A stretch of DNA of 38,245 nt, from NCBI GenBank assembly GCA_012719125.1, contig JAAYAY010000085.1:1-38245 (forward strand), read 5' to 3'. Source of the stretch: Planctomycetaceae bacterium. GTDB taxonomy: Bacteria; Planctomycetota; Planctomycetia; Pirellulales; Thermoguttaceae. Positions 9,450 to 16,773 of the stretch are shown here, piece after piece (within the stretch, counting starts at the first letter, position 1; each line of letters begins with the position of its first letter). Made by a program: the position numbers and the translations under genes. Below the pieces are notes generated by a model, which worked only from the letters and a program-made list of their open reading frames with translations, had not been told where the DNA came from and made no database searches.

Positions 9450-10880
9450 TCAGGCTACGAACGCCCGGAGCAGGCCTTCCGCTTTGTGCCAGGTTTCTTC
9501 GTATTCGGCCTCGGGCAGCGACTGGGCGACGATGCCGCCGCCCACCGGGGCCTGCCACCAGCCGCGTCCGGCCGTGATCGTGCGGATCAAGATGCTGAGG
9601 TCCATGGAACCGTCGAAGCCCAGGTAGCCGAGGCTCCCGCAATAGGGTCCGCGGGCGGTCGGTTCGAGTTCCGCGATGATCTCCATGGCGCGAATCTTGG
9701 GAGCACCGGTCACGGAACCGCCGGGGAAGGCGGCGCGGATCAGGTCCAGGCAGTTCTTGTCCTCTCGCAACCGGCCGCGGACGGCCGAAACGAGATGCTG
9801 GACGAAGGCGTAGCGTTCGAGCGTGCAGAGTTCGGTGACTTGGACGCTATCGGCGAGGCAGACTCGGGAGAGATCGTTGCGCAAGAGATCGACGATCATC
9901 ACGTTTTCTGCCCGGTCTTTCTCGCTGGCCAGCAGGCGAGAGGCGAATTCGTTGTCGGTGGGCCTCCGGTCGGCTCGCTGGCGGGTACCCTTGATCGGAC
10001 GGGTTTCCACCCATCCGTCGAGAACCTGAACGAATCGCTCGGGCGACGCGCTGACGATCTGAAAGTCGCCCAGATCGAAGTAGGCCGCAAAGGGCGCCGG
10101 GTTCCGCTCGCGCAGGCGAAGGTAGAGGGTCGCCGAATCGCTCTCCGCCGGATGGAGCAGCCGGTGGGAGAGGTTTACCTGGAAGACGTCGCCCGCATAG
10201 ATGTAGTCGGTCGCCTGCTGGACGGCGGCCAGGTAATCCTCTTGCGAGAAGTTGCTCGTGAGTTGAGGGAGCCGACCAGTTGGGAACTGTTGTACAAGTT
10301 CGGCTGCTCGCACGAGGCGGCGCCCAGAAATCTCCTCGGATGTCCCCGCGGTACGCTCGGACGCTTCGTTTCCGAGAAGGGCATGCTTGAACCACTGAAG
10401 CCGTTTCTTCGCCCGGTCGATTCGAGCAGGTTCGGATTGCTCCGGCAGACCGCTCGAGACGATCCAGACGCGGTCGTCCTGGTGATCCCAGGCCACGACC
10501 ACGTCGTAGAGGCCAAGGGCCACGGCGGGCACGGCGAACTCATCCACCCGCGGTCGAGGAAGCCTCTCGAACTGCCACCCCAGATCGTAAGCCAGCATGC
10601 CGGCGGCCCCGCCCAGGAAAGGCGGCAGCCCGGCAATCGCCTTGGTCCGAAACCGGCTGAGCGCCTTTCCGAGAGATCTCAGGGCGTCCTCTTCGCAGGA
10701 GCATTCCAGGAAATCGAAAGGATCGGCCGCAACGAAGGAGTAGCGTCCGAGTCTGGGAAGCCGCATTGCGCTGTCGAGAAACAGGCAGTGCGGCAAGCGG
10801 GCCAGTCTCGAGAAGACCGTTTCGGCAGGAGGGGCCCCGGCGAGTTCCTCGACCAGCGGTTCGACGGCTGGGACGCTCAC
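9450..10880 (-). CDS. pabB: Aminodeoxychorismate synthase component I
   Basis: The enzyme converts chorismate and ammonia to 4-amino-4-deoxychorismate, the precursor of p-aminobenzoate. The 476-residue protein has the full chorismate-binding domain: SASPERFV, then TRPIKGTRQR at about 295-301, LLRNDLSRVC, and FPGGSVTGAPKIRAMEII. The Lys of PIKGT (about residue 297) is the PabB signature; anthranilate synthase TrpE has Ala there. The N-terminal part carries the usual YSFVAADPF segment. Translation begins at GTG 10880, in a four-base GTGA overlap with the stop of the DHPS-like gene, so the two are translationally coupled. The amidotransferase partner and the PabC lyase are not in the window. The pairing suggests supply of p-aminobenzoate for a pterin cofactor. 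Confidence 0.92.
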   Translation of the reverse strand: MSVPAVEPLVEELAGAPPAETVFSRLARLPHCLFLDSAMRLPRLGRYSFVAADPFDFLECSCEEDALRSLGKALSRFRTKAIAGLPPFLGGAAGMLAYDLGWQFERLPRPRVDEFAVPAVALGLYDVVVAWDHQDDRVWIVSSGLPEQSEPARIDRAKKRLQWFKHALLGNEASERTAGTSEEISGRRLVRAAELVQQFPTGRLPQLTSNFSQEDYLAAVQQATDYIYAGDVFQVNLSHRLLHPAESDSATLYLRLRERNPAPFAAYFDLGDFQIVSASPERFVQVLDGWVETRPIKGTRQRADRRPTDNEFASRLLASEKDRAENVMIVDLLRNDLSRVCLADSVQVTELCTLERYAFVQHLVSAVRGRLREDKNCLDLIRAAFPGGSVTGAPKIRAMEIIAELEPTARGPYCGSLGYLGFDGSMDLSILIRTITAGRGWWQAPVGGGIVAQSLPEAEYEETWHKAEGLLRAFVA

Positions 10881-12337
10881 TCGTGCGACTCCTCGAAGGG
10901 GCCGTCGGCTTCGTCCTCTTCAAAGTACTGCTGCGTCTCCCCACACTCTTCGCGGAGCCGTGCCAGCCGCAAGGCGCGCCGCTCCAGTCGCGTCAGTTCC
11001 CGGCGCGTGAGCGTGCCCCAGTTCAGCGCTTCATCTTGCCGGTAGGTCTTGCCGAGCGTCAAGGCAATCATCGCCTTGGCCGACTCGTAGCCGAGGTAGA
11101 ACGCCTGCTGGGCATCGAACGAGCGATCGCTGCCGGCCAGGAGCCGGTCGAACAGGTCGTAGGCGTCGTCGCTTTCGAAGTGCTTGCCGGCCGTTACGGC
11201 GTGAAGCCGGCCGCCCTCGGCGAAAAGCCGAGGTGTGGGGTCCTTGAGAGTCTCGGCCAGGTGCTCAAGCTCCTCGGGGCCGAATTCCAAGGCCGCCGCA
11301 TCGCGGAGCATCAACAGGCCGGGTTCGGCATCCAGGGCGGGAGTCTTGTGCCGAGTCACGTAGTGGGTCAGTTGGCGAGCCAGGTGGCACTCGCGCACGG
11401 CGGTCCGATTCCAGTTGGCCGCCTGGCCGACCAGCACGGAGCCGGCGCGAAGCTCCTGGCACAATCCGAGAAGCAAGAGGTGGAGGGGTGCCGAGTCGAC
11501 TGCGGCCGTTTCGGTGACAGTTTCCAGCGACATCATCAGCGCGGCGTCGGGCCAGCGGCGTCGGACCTCGAGATACCGGCCCACACTCTCCGCCAGCCCC
11601 AGCCCGATGGGACCAAGCCCCGCGTCGATCCGGTGCCGGACGCCTCGCTGCCTCGCCTTTTCCACAGCCCGGAAGAACTCGTCGTCTGACGATTGCCCGC
11701 CTCGAAGGACAATTTCGCACCCAAGTCCAGCGGCCGCCTCCTGCTGCTGCTCGCGATCGGCCGGCAGCACCAACTCGATTCCGCACGGAATGGCCGACAA
11801 GAGATCGAGCGGCGCAACGTCGCCGACGGCAACGCGCCGGCCTTCCTGGCGCAACTCCCGAACGACGGCGGCCAGGCTCGGCCAAGGTCGGCCGGAACCG
11901 CTCAGCAGGATGACGTCCGACGCATCGTCGGCCAGACCTGCCGCTCGATCCAGAATCCCGTCAAGCGACAATTCATCGGCCCGGTCGATTCTCGCGATGA
12001 TCTCGATGTCCCACTCACCGTAATCGGCCGGGGCTTCCGGCCGCCCGAAGTAGCCGGGGAGCTCTCGGAGATCGACAGGGCCGCGACGGACAGGCACCCC
12101 TGCGGCCTCTTCAACCGGCGACAGGTCGCCCTGACAATGGCCCGGCAGGATAACGGCCGAGATCCCTTCGGGCGTTTCAAGCCGGCGGGCCAACCAGCGC
12201 GGTGTGATCAGGGCGGCGATTGTGATCGGCATCACCGCGATCGAATACTCGAAACCGACTTCCGACGCCAGTCTCGCGACGACACCCCGCAGTGGTCGCT
12301 CAGCAAGCCGGCCGGTAACGAACAGGTAGTGAGGCAT
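10877..12337 (-). CDS. Dihydropteroate-synthase-like protein (DUF6513 plus DHPS-like barrel)
   Basis: The 486-residue protein has an N-terminal alpha/beta part (about 1-130) beginning MPHYLFVTGRLAE, which matches the domain that precedes DHPS-like barrels in the archaeal/planctomycete dihydropteroate-synthase-related family. A barrel follows at about 140-390 with SDVILLSGSGRPWPSL, RRVAVGDVAPLDLL, HRIDAGLGPIGLGLAES and DAALMMSLETVTE. A C-terminal extension of about 100 residues (GKHFESDDAYDLFDRL...) ends in an acidic tail. Family members are associated with tetrahydromethanopterin synthesis, where a pterin is joined to a p-aminobenzoate-derived ribofuranosyl unit. Four-base overlap with pabB supports that role. 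Whether it is the condensing enzyme or acts in another step is not settled by sequence. Confidence 0.75.
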   Translation of the reverse strand: MPHYLFVTGRLAERPLRGVVARLASEVGFEYSIAVMPITIAALITPRWLARRLETPEGISAVILPGHCQGDLSPVEEAAGVPVRRGPVDLRELPGYFGRPEAPADYGEWDIEIIARIDRADELSLDGILDRAAGLADDASDVILLSGSGRPWPSLAAVVRELRQEGRRVAVGDVAPLDLLSAIPCGIELVLPADREQQQEAAAGLGCEIVLRGGQSSDDEFFRAVEKARQRGVRHRIDAGLGPIGLGLAESVGRYLEVRRRWPDAALMMSLETVTETAAVDSAPLHLLLLGLCQELRAGSVLVGQAANWNRTAVRECHLARQLTHYVTRHKTPALDAEPGLLMLRDAAALEFGPEELEHLAETLKDPTPRLFAEGGRLHAVTAGKHFESDDAYDLFDRLLAGSDRSFDAQQAFYLGYESAKAMIALTLGKTYRQDEALNWGTLTRRELTRLERRALRLARLREECGETQQYFEEDEADGPFEESHE

Positions 12338-12347
12338 GGGGAGGTTT

Positions 12348-12371
12348 GAGCTATGAGCTATGAGCTATGAG
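12348..12371. repeat. GAGCTAT heptamer tandem repeat
   Basis: Three exact head-to-tail copies of GAGCTAT plus a partial GAG occupy these bases. They cover the stop codon and last residues of the SDR gene. A second heptamer array with a different unit lies at 15542-15576. Confidence 0.85.
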
Positions 12372-13182
12372 TTTGCTCTGGGTGGTCGGGTTGTGGGGGT
12401 GGTGTCGTGGGGCTTTCGCGATGGCCGCCGTTGACTTGGATGATTTGGCCGGAGATGAAGTCGGCTTGCGGTGAAACGAGGAAACGAGCGATGCGGGCGA
12501 CGTCTTCGGGCGTGCCCCAGCGATCGGCCAGGCTCTCTTCTCTGGCCCGGTCTTGCCAATAGGCGGAGGCCTGCTCGCCCCAGGCGGTCTTGATCCATCC
12601 CAGTGCTAGGCAGTTGACGCGGACCGCGGGGGCAAGGCTCTGGGCGAGGCTTCGGGTGAAGGCCATGACGGCCCCCTTGCAGACGGCGAAAAGCTCGGCC
12701 GTGTCGCCGGCCATCCCGCGTTCGGCGCCGTCCCAGCCTAAGTTCAGGATGACGCCCCTGCCTCGCTGGACCATTCTCTTGCCGATCGCACGGCTGAGCC
12801 GTATGGTTGCGCGAGTGTCCACTTGCCAGAGGGCGTCGAGCCTTTGCTCGAAACCCCAGCGGCGGCGATCTCCGGTGAGAATATCGACGCCGGCGTTGTT
12901 GATCCAAATGTCGACGCCGTCCCGCCACTGCCAGGCATCCTCAACCAGGGCGTCCTGGGCGGCGTCGGCCGTCAGGTCGGCAACAACGATCCGGCACTCA
13001 ACGCCGCGATTCCGCACGGGTTCGGCCGTTCGCTCGGCAGCCCGCCCGTCGTGCCCGGCGTGGACGACCACGTGGGCCCCGGCCGCGGCCAATTCGATGG
13101 CTGTGGCACGGCCAATGCCACGGGAGGCGCCTGTCACCACGGCAACGCGATTGGCAAGCTCACGCGGGGAAGGAGAAGACAT
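12358..13182 (-). CDS. Short-chain dehydrogenase/reductase lacking the catalytic Tyr
   Basis: This 274-residue protein has a classical SDR Rossmann fold. The nucleotide-binding TGASRGIG lies at about residues 18-25, NNAG follows at the end of strand four, and the C-terminal VNCLALGWIKT and GQIIQVNGG segments are intact. The active site is unusual. YxxxK reads FAVCK (Phe165, Lys169), so the catalytic Tyr is replaced. The region where the catalytic Ser normally lies (LNLGWDGAERG) has no Ser. It may therefore bind NAD(P) without ordinary dehydrogenase chemistry, or use other residues. It lies 20 bases upstream of the DHPS-like gene in the same direction, so it may belong to the pterin operon. 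The last codons overlap a heptamer repeat. Confidence 0.85.
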   Translation of the reverse strand: MSSPSPRELANRVAVVTGASRGIGRATAIELAAAGAHVVVHAGHDGRAAERTAEPVRNRGVECRIVVADLTADAAQDALVEDAWQWRDGVDIWINNAGVDILTGDRRRWGFEQRLDALWQVDTRATIRLSRAIGKRMVQRGRGVILNLGWDGAERGMAGDTAELFAVCKGAVMAFTRSLAQSLAPAVRVNCLALGWIKTAWGEQASAYWQDRAREESLADRWGTPEDVARIARFLVSPQADFISGQIIQVNGGHRESPTTPPPQPDHPEQTHSS

Positions 13183-13316
13183 GGAATCGCCAGATCACAC
13201 GGTGGCCAGAGAATGGGGATAGCGCAAAGGCTGCGTACCCATTTGTATAGGGCGCTAAGCGCGCTGGCAACCGGGGGATTCGGGCGGTGAAGGGAGTTCG
13301 AGAGAACTCGGGCCGC

Positions 13317-13940
13317 TCAGTTGCTGAAGCTGACTCCCCAACTCACGCCGGGCCGATAGGGTCGGTGACGGCGGTGATAGTACGGTGGGGGATAGTGGTA
13401 GACCGGGGGACCATAGACCTCGTGGACCACAACCGGCGACTCCCTGACGACGACCGTTTCTGGTTGCCGCTGGCGGGGTGGTTCTTGCATGGCGGAAACG
13501 ACCCGGCTGCTGACCCCCTGCTGGCTGAGATAGATCAGATCCTGGGTGTTGGGCGGCTGGACCATGCCGTTGGCACGCACGTGGTTGACAATAAGCTCTT
13601 CGTTGACGCCGCTTTGCGACATGGTGACTACATCTTCGACCGTGACGGCGCCGGCCCGGACCTGGCGACCGAGTTGACGTTCGATCTCGGCTCGATTCTG
13701 AGCCTCGATACTGTCGAGTTCCGAGCCCACGACCGCGCCGGTGATGGCCCCCAGGCCGGCACCAATGGCGGCCCCTGCTCCGGCGTTCCCCGAGGCGTCG
13801 CCGATCAGGGCCCCCGTCCCGGCCCCGAGGAGCCCCCCCAGCAAGGCACCTTGGTCTGCCCGATGGGGTGATGCGCAGCCGCTGACGGCAAGAATCGCGA
13901 AGGACAGGACCCACAGGGGGCGTTTCTTTGGCTGGCTCAT
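13317..13940 (-). CDS. Glycine-zipper lipoprotein
   Basis: This 207-residue envelope protein begins with a lipoprotein signal peptide ending LAVSGC, so Cys22 should be lipidated. Next comes a Gly/Ala-rich stretch (about residues 31-72) with repeated GALLGGLLGAGTGALIGD and GAAIGAGLGAITG motifs, the pattern of glycine-zipper domains that form membrane-associated helical oligomers. The middle (VEDVVTMSQSGVNEELIVNHV, then DLIYLSQQGVSSRVVSAM) looks like two short helical repeats. The C-terminus is rich in Pro, Tyr and His (VYHYPPPYYHRRHR). GGAG precedes the ATG by about 9 bases. Proteins of this layout are common in planctomycetes. An envelope-stress or structural role is inferred only. Confidence 0.8.
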   Translation of the reverse strand: MSQPKKRPLWVLSFAILAVSGCASPHRADQGALLGGLLGAGTGALIGDASGNAGAGAAIGAGLGAITGAVVGSELDSIEAQNRAEIERQLGRQVRAGAVTVEDVVTMSQSGVNEELIVNHVRANGMVQPPNTQDLIYLSQQGVSSRVVSAMQEPPRQRQPETVVVRESPVVVHEVYGPPVYHYPPPYYHRRHRPYRPGVSWGVSFSN

Positions 13941-14101
13941 TTAGGGGGGCTCCAACCGTGTTGGATGTGTCGATAGGGATGGTTCCTTCGCCAATATCGG
14001 CGCGCACCCTTGATCGAGATGAGCCGGGAAGCGTACTGAGAATGGGGCGGCAACGTCAAGTTGAAATGGGGTAGACAGTAGATTTTTCTCGCCCCCCCGC
14101 C

Positions 14102-14160
14102 TAGAATCACGTTTGATGGGATTTGCGGCCGCTTGCAGCCAAAACTGCTAAAGTGCCATC
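14102..14160 (+). promoter_or_regulatory. Candidate SAM-II-like riboswitch aptamer with upstream -10 box
   Basis: The leader of the PLP enzyme genes contains GATTTG (14120-14125), then CTTGCAGCC (14132-14140), an A-run, and GCTAAAG (14147-14153), in the order and spacing of the SAM-II aptamer core. TTT-based and TGG/CCA pairing around the loop (14111-14119 with 14139-14145) could form P1. The possible pseudoknot between GGC in the loop and GCC at 14155-14157 is short. A TAGAAT at 14102-14107 would place the transcript start at the aptamer's 5' edge. The downstream Cys/Met gene fits the usual SAM-II targets. The A-rich segment appears to be used in P1, which differs from known members, so this is a candidate only. 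Confidence 0.4.
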
Positions 14161-14208
14161 GTGGCGGAAGGGATTCCTCGCAGACCACGATCAACTTGAA
14201 AGAAGCCA

Positions 14209-14246
14209 AGCCGCGACCGCCTTCGGGTGCCTGTCGCGGCTTTTTT
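14209..14246 (+). terminator. Intrinsic terminator 1 in PLP-enzyme leader
   Basis: A nine-base perfect stem (AGCCGCGAC at 14209-14217 with GTCGCGGCT at 14233-14241) encloses a 15-base loop and is followed by TTTTTTGTTT. It lies upstream of the start codon it would control, as in transcription attenuation. A 7-base stem upstream (ATCGTGG 14158-14164 with CCACGAT 14185-14191) could be part of the switch. Confidence 0.75.
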
Positions 14247-14260
14247 GTTTCCGCAATCCG

Positions 14261-14293
14261 AGCCGCCGCGGACCCGTCCGTCGCGGCTTTTTT
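14261..14293 (+). terminator. Intrinsic terminator 2 in PLP-enzyme leader
   Basis: A second GC-rich hairpin begins AGCCGC at 14261, pairs with GCGGC ending at 14287, and is followed by six T residues. Its 3' half is nearly the same as that of terminator 1 (TCGCGGCTTTTTT in both), suggesting local duplication. It ends 31 bases before the start codon. Confidence 0.65.
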
Positions 14294-14324
14294 GAAATAC
14301 AGCCCTCTCGCATTGGAACCTGTC

Positions 14325-15533
14325 ATGACCAACCGACCTCGTTTGCCTGACCCCAACGGCCCTGAACTGGCCGACTCGACCTTGGCCGTTCATGCCGGGG
14401 AGGACCGCCTGAAGGTGGGCAACGCCATGACCGACGCCATTTTCTGCTCGGCGACCTACACCTTCCCCGACACGCAGGCGGCGATTGATTACGCCACCCT
14501 GAAGCTGCCCCGCGAAGAATACGGGCGCTATGGCAACCCCACAGAACGGGTGGCTGAACGAAAGCTGGCGGCCCTCGAAGGGGGAGAGGGGGCGATCCTC
14601 TATTCGACCGGCATGGCGGCGATCAGCAGTCTGCTCATGGCCACGCTCCAGTCCGGAGATGAGGTGGTTCTGTTCGACGAGTGCTATCACCGAACGCGGG
14701 AACTGTGCAAGAAGCACCTGGGCAAGTTCGGCGTCGTCACCCACCAGGTCCCCGCCTGCGACTACGAACGAATGGAAGCGGCCATCAATGAGAGGACCAG
14801 GCTGTTGATCAGCGAGTCGCCCACGAATCCTCACTTGAGCGTCGTCGATCTGGAGCGGTTTGCCTCGCTTGGCAAGAAGCATCAGGTGGCGACTATGATC
14901 GATGCCACCCTGGCGACTCCCTACAACGTCAAACCGCTGAGCTACGGCATCGATTACGTGGTTCACTCGTGCACGAAGTATCTGGGCGGACACAACGACC
15001 TGCTGGGCGGGGCCGTGATCGGGTCGGAGCAGGCCCTGGAACCGGTCCGCGCGCTTCGCGGCGCCACCGGCATGTGCATCGGCCCCCACGAAGTTTACCT
15101 GCTGCTTCGGGGAATCAAGACCTTTGAACTTCGCATGCTGCGGCACAACGAAAACGGACTGCGAGTGGCCCGGTTCCTCGAAGGGCACCCTCGCGTGGAA
15201 AAGGTCTATTATCCGGGCCTGGAGAGCCATCGCGATCATGAGGTAGCCAAACGGACGATGCGGGGATACGGCGGCCTCATCACGTTCCTGGTCAAGGACG
15301 CCGACCACGTTCAGACGGCCGCCGTCGTCGACGCCACGACGATCCCGCGAATCGGCCCGAGCCTCGGCGGCGTCGAGTCGCTCATCGAGCAACCCATCGT
15401 GATGAGCTACCACAGCTTCACCAAGGAACAACGCGAGGCGGTCGGCATCCGGGACAACATGATCCGGCTGGCCTGCGGAATCGAGAATCCGGAGGACTTG
15501 ATCGCCGATCTGAAACAGGCGCTGGAGAGGTAG
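14325..15533 (+). CDS. Cys/Met metabolism PLP enzyme (cystathionine gamma-synthase family), copy 1
   Basis: This 402-residue enzyme belongs to the trans-sulfuration family. It has YGRYGNPTERVAERKLAALEGGEGAILYSTGMAAI (phosphate-binding Tyr and Arg, then the GM-A motif), DECYHRTRELC, ISESPTNPHL, MIDATLATPYN (pyridine-contacting Asp) and VVHSCTKYLGGHND, where Lys218 holds PLP. GPSLGGVESLIEQP near the C-terminus is standard. The frame is open to 14133, but the terminators lie inside that extension, so ATG 14325 (MTNRPRLPD) is chosen; its ribosome binding site is weak. Possible reactions are cystathionine gamma-synthesis, O-acylhomoserine sulfhydrylation or gamma-lysis; sequence alone does not separate them. 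A methionine-related role fits the candidate SAM-responsive leader. Confidence 0.88.
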   Translation: MTNRPRLPDPNGPELADSTLAVHAGEDRLKVGNAMTDAIFCSATYTFPDTQAAIDYATLKLPREEYGRYGNPTERVAERKLAALEGGEGAILYSTGMAAISSLLMATLQSGDEVVLFDECYHRTRELCKKHLGKFGVVTHQVPACDYERMEAAINERTRLLISESPTNPHLSVVDLERFASLGKKHQVATMIDATLATPYNVKPLSYGIDYVVHSCTKYLGGHNDLLGGAVIGSEQALEPVRALRGATGMCIGPHEVYLLLRGIKTFELRMLRHNENGLRVARFLEGHPRVEKVYYPGLESHRDHEVAKRTMRGYGGLITFLVKDADHVQTAAVVDATTIPRIGPSLGGVESLIEQPIVMSYHSFTKEQREAVGIRDNMIRLACGIENPEDLIADLKQALER

Positions 15534-15541
15534 CGAAGAGA

Positions 15542-15576
15542 GGGTTCAGGGTTCGGGGTTCAGGGTTTGGGGGTTG
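15542..15576. repeat. GGGTTCA-type heptamer tandem repeat
   Basis: Five head-to-tail 7-base units (GGGTTCA, GGGTTCG, GGGTTCA, GGGTTTG, GGGGTTG) fill much of the gap between the two PLP-enzyme genes. The units differ by one or two bases. The period is the same as the array at 12348-12371, although the unit sequence is unrelated. Confidence 0.8.
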
Positions 15577-15600
15577 TTGGTAAGGAAGGGTGCAGGGACG

Positions 15601-16773
15601 ATGAAGTTCCGGACGCGGGCGATTCATGTGGGCAACGAGCGGGATCCGCTGACGGGGGCGGTCGTGCGGCCCATCCACCTGGCGACGACTTACGTTCAGC
15701 CCGGGGCGGGCGAGTGGGGTGAATTCGACTACTCGCGGAGCGGCAATCCCACGCGAAAGGCCCTGGAGACGACGCTCGCCTCGCTCGAATCGGGTTGCGG
15801 GGCGCTGGCGTATGCCTCGGGCATGGCGGCCATTCACGGGGTGACGATGCTGCTCTCCGCGGGCGATCACGTGCTGGCCGGCACCGACGTCTACGGCGGC
15901 ACCTATCGCCTGCTGCACAAGGTCGTGAACCGCGCCGGAATCGACGTCTCCCTTGCCCCGGCCACGGATCTTGACGCCTTTGAAGCAGCGATCCGGCCGG
16001 AAACCCGGCTGGTCTGGATCGAGAGCCCCGGGAATCCGCTCCTGTCAATCACCGACATCGCCGCGTGCGCCGAAATCGCCCACCGGCACGGCGCCTTGCT
16101 CGGCGTCGACAACACATTCGCCACGCCCGTGCTGACCCGGCCGCTCGAACTGGGCGCCGACATCGTCATGCACTCAGCGACCAAATACCTGGGCGGGCAC
16201 AGCGACGTGCTGGGCGGGGCCCTGGTTGTGCGCGACAAGGAACTCTACGATCGGCTCTACTTCCTGCAGAACGCCACCGGGGCCGTCTTGGCCCCGCTCG
16301 AGTCGTTCCTCTGTTCGCGCGGGATCAAGACCCTGGAACTCCGCGTCCGCGAGCAGTGCCGCACGGCGCAGCGATTGGCCGAGTGGCTCGACGGCGACGA
16401 TCGTATTGCCCGCGTCCTCTACCCCGGCCTGCCCGACCATCCGGGGCACGCGATCGCGGCCCGGCAGATGGACGGCGCCTTCGGGGCCATGCTGAGCTTC
16501 GAGGTCGCCGGCGACTTCGCCGCCGCCAAACGAGTCGCCGAGTCGACGAAGCTCTTCCAGCTTGCGGTCAGCCTCGGCGCCGTCGAGTCGCTCATCGAGC
16601 AGCCGGCCTCGATGTCGCATGCCAGCTACGATCGAGATGCCCGGCTGGCGCACGGCATTCGCGACGGCCTGATCCGGCTATCGGTCGGCCTGGAGGATTT
16701 CGAGGATCTGCAGGGCGATCTCGATCAGGCCCTCGCTTGGATAAGTCAGGCAGGCGGACGTCACTTGGCCTGA
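15601..16773 (+). CDS. Cys/Met metabolism PLP enzyme (cystathionine gamma-synthase/lyase family), copy 2
   Basis: This 390-residue paralogue of the preceding gene has all the family motifs: FDYSRSGNPTRKALETTLASLE, YASGMAAIHGV, TDVYGGTYRL, IESPGNPLLSI, VDNTFATPVL and MHSATKYLGGHSDV with PLP-Lys195. The SLGAVESLIEQPASMSHASY end is standard for cystathionine gamma-synthases and beta/gamma-lyases. Compared with copy 1 it has the more canonical VDNTFATP and TDVYGGTYR motifs, so it is the better candidate for the main MetB- or lyase-type enzyme. ATG 15601 is chosen because AGGGAC lies just upstream and similarity starts there. The 67-base gap and shared direction suggest one transcript. Its last 13 bases overlap the convergent Gfo/Idh gene. 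Confidence 0.88.
   Translation: MKFRTRAIHVGNERDPLTGAVVRPIHLATTYVQPGAGEWGEFDYSRSGNPTRKALETTLASLESGCGALAYASGMAAIHGVTMLLSAGDHVLAGTDVYGGTYRLLHKVVNRAGIDVSLAPATDLDAFEAAIRPETRLVWIESPGNPLLSITDIAACAEIAHRHGALLGVDNTFATPVLTRPLELGADIVMHSATKYLGGHSDVLGGALVVRDKELYDRLYFLQNATGAVLAPLESFLCSRGIKTLELRVREQCRTAQRLAEWLDGDDRIARVLYPGLPDHPGHAIAARQMDGAFGAMLSFEVAGDFAAAKRVAESTKLFQLAVSLGAVESLIEQPASMSHASYDRDARLAHGIRDGLIRLSVGLEDFEDLQGDLDQALAWISQAGGRHLA

Noticed and set aside
14133-14324. 64-codon extension of the first PLP enzyme
   Set aside because: It contains both intrinsic terminators and the leader structure, so it cannot be the translated start.
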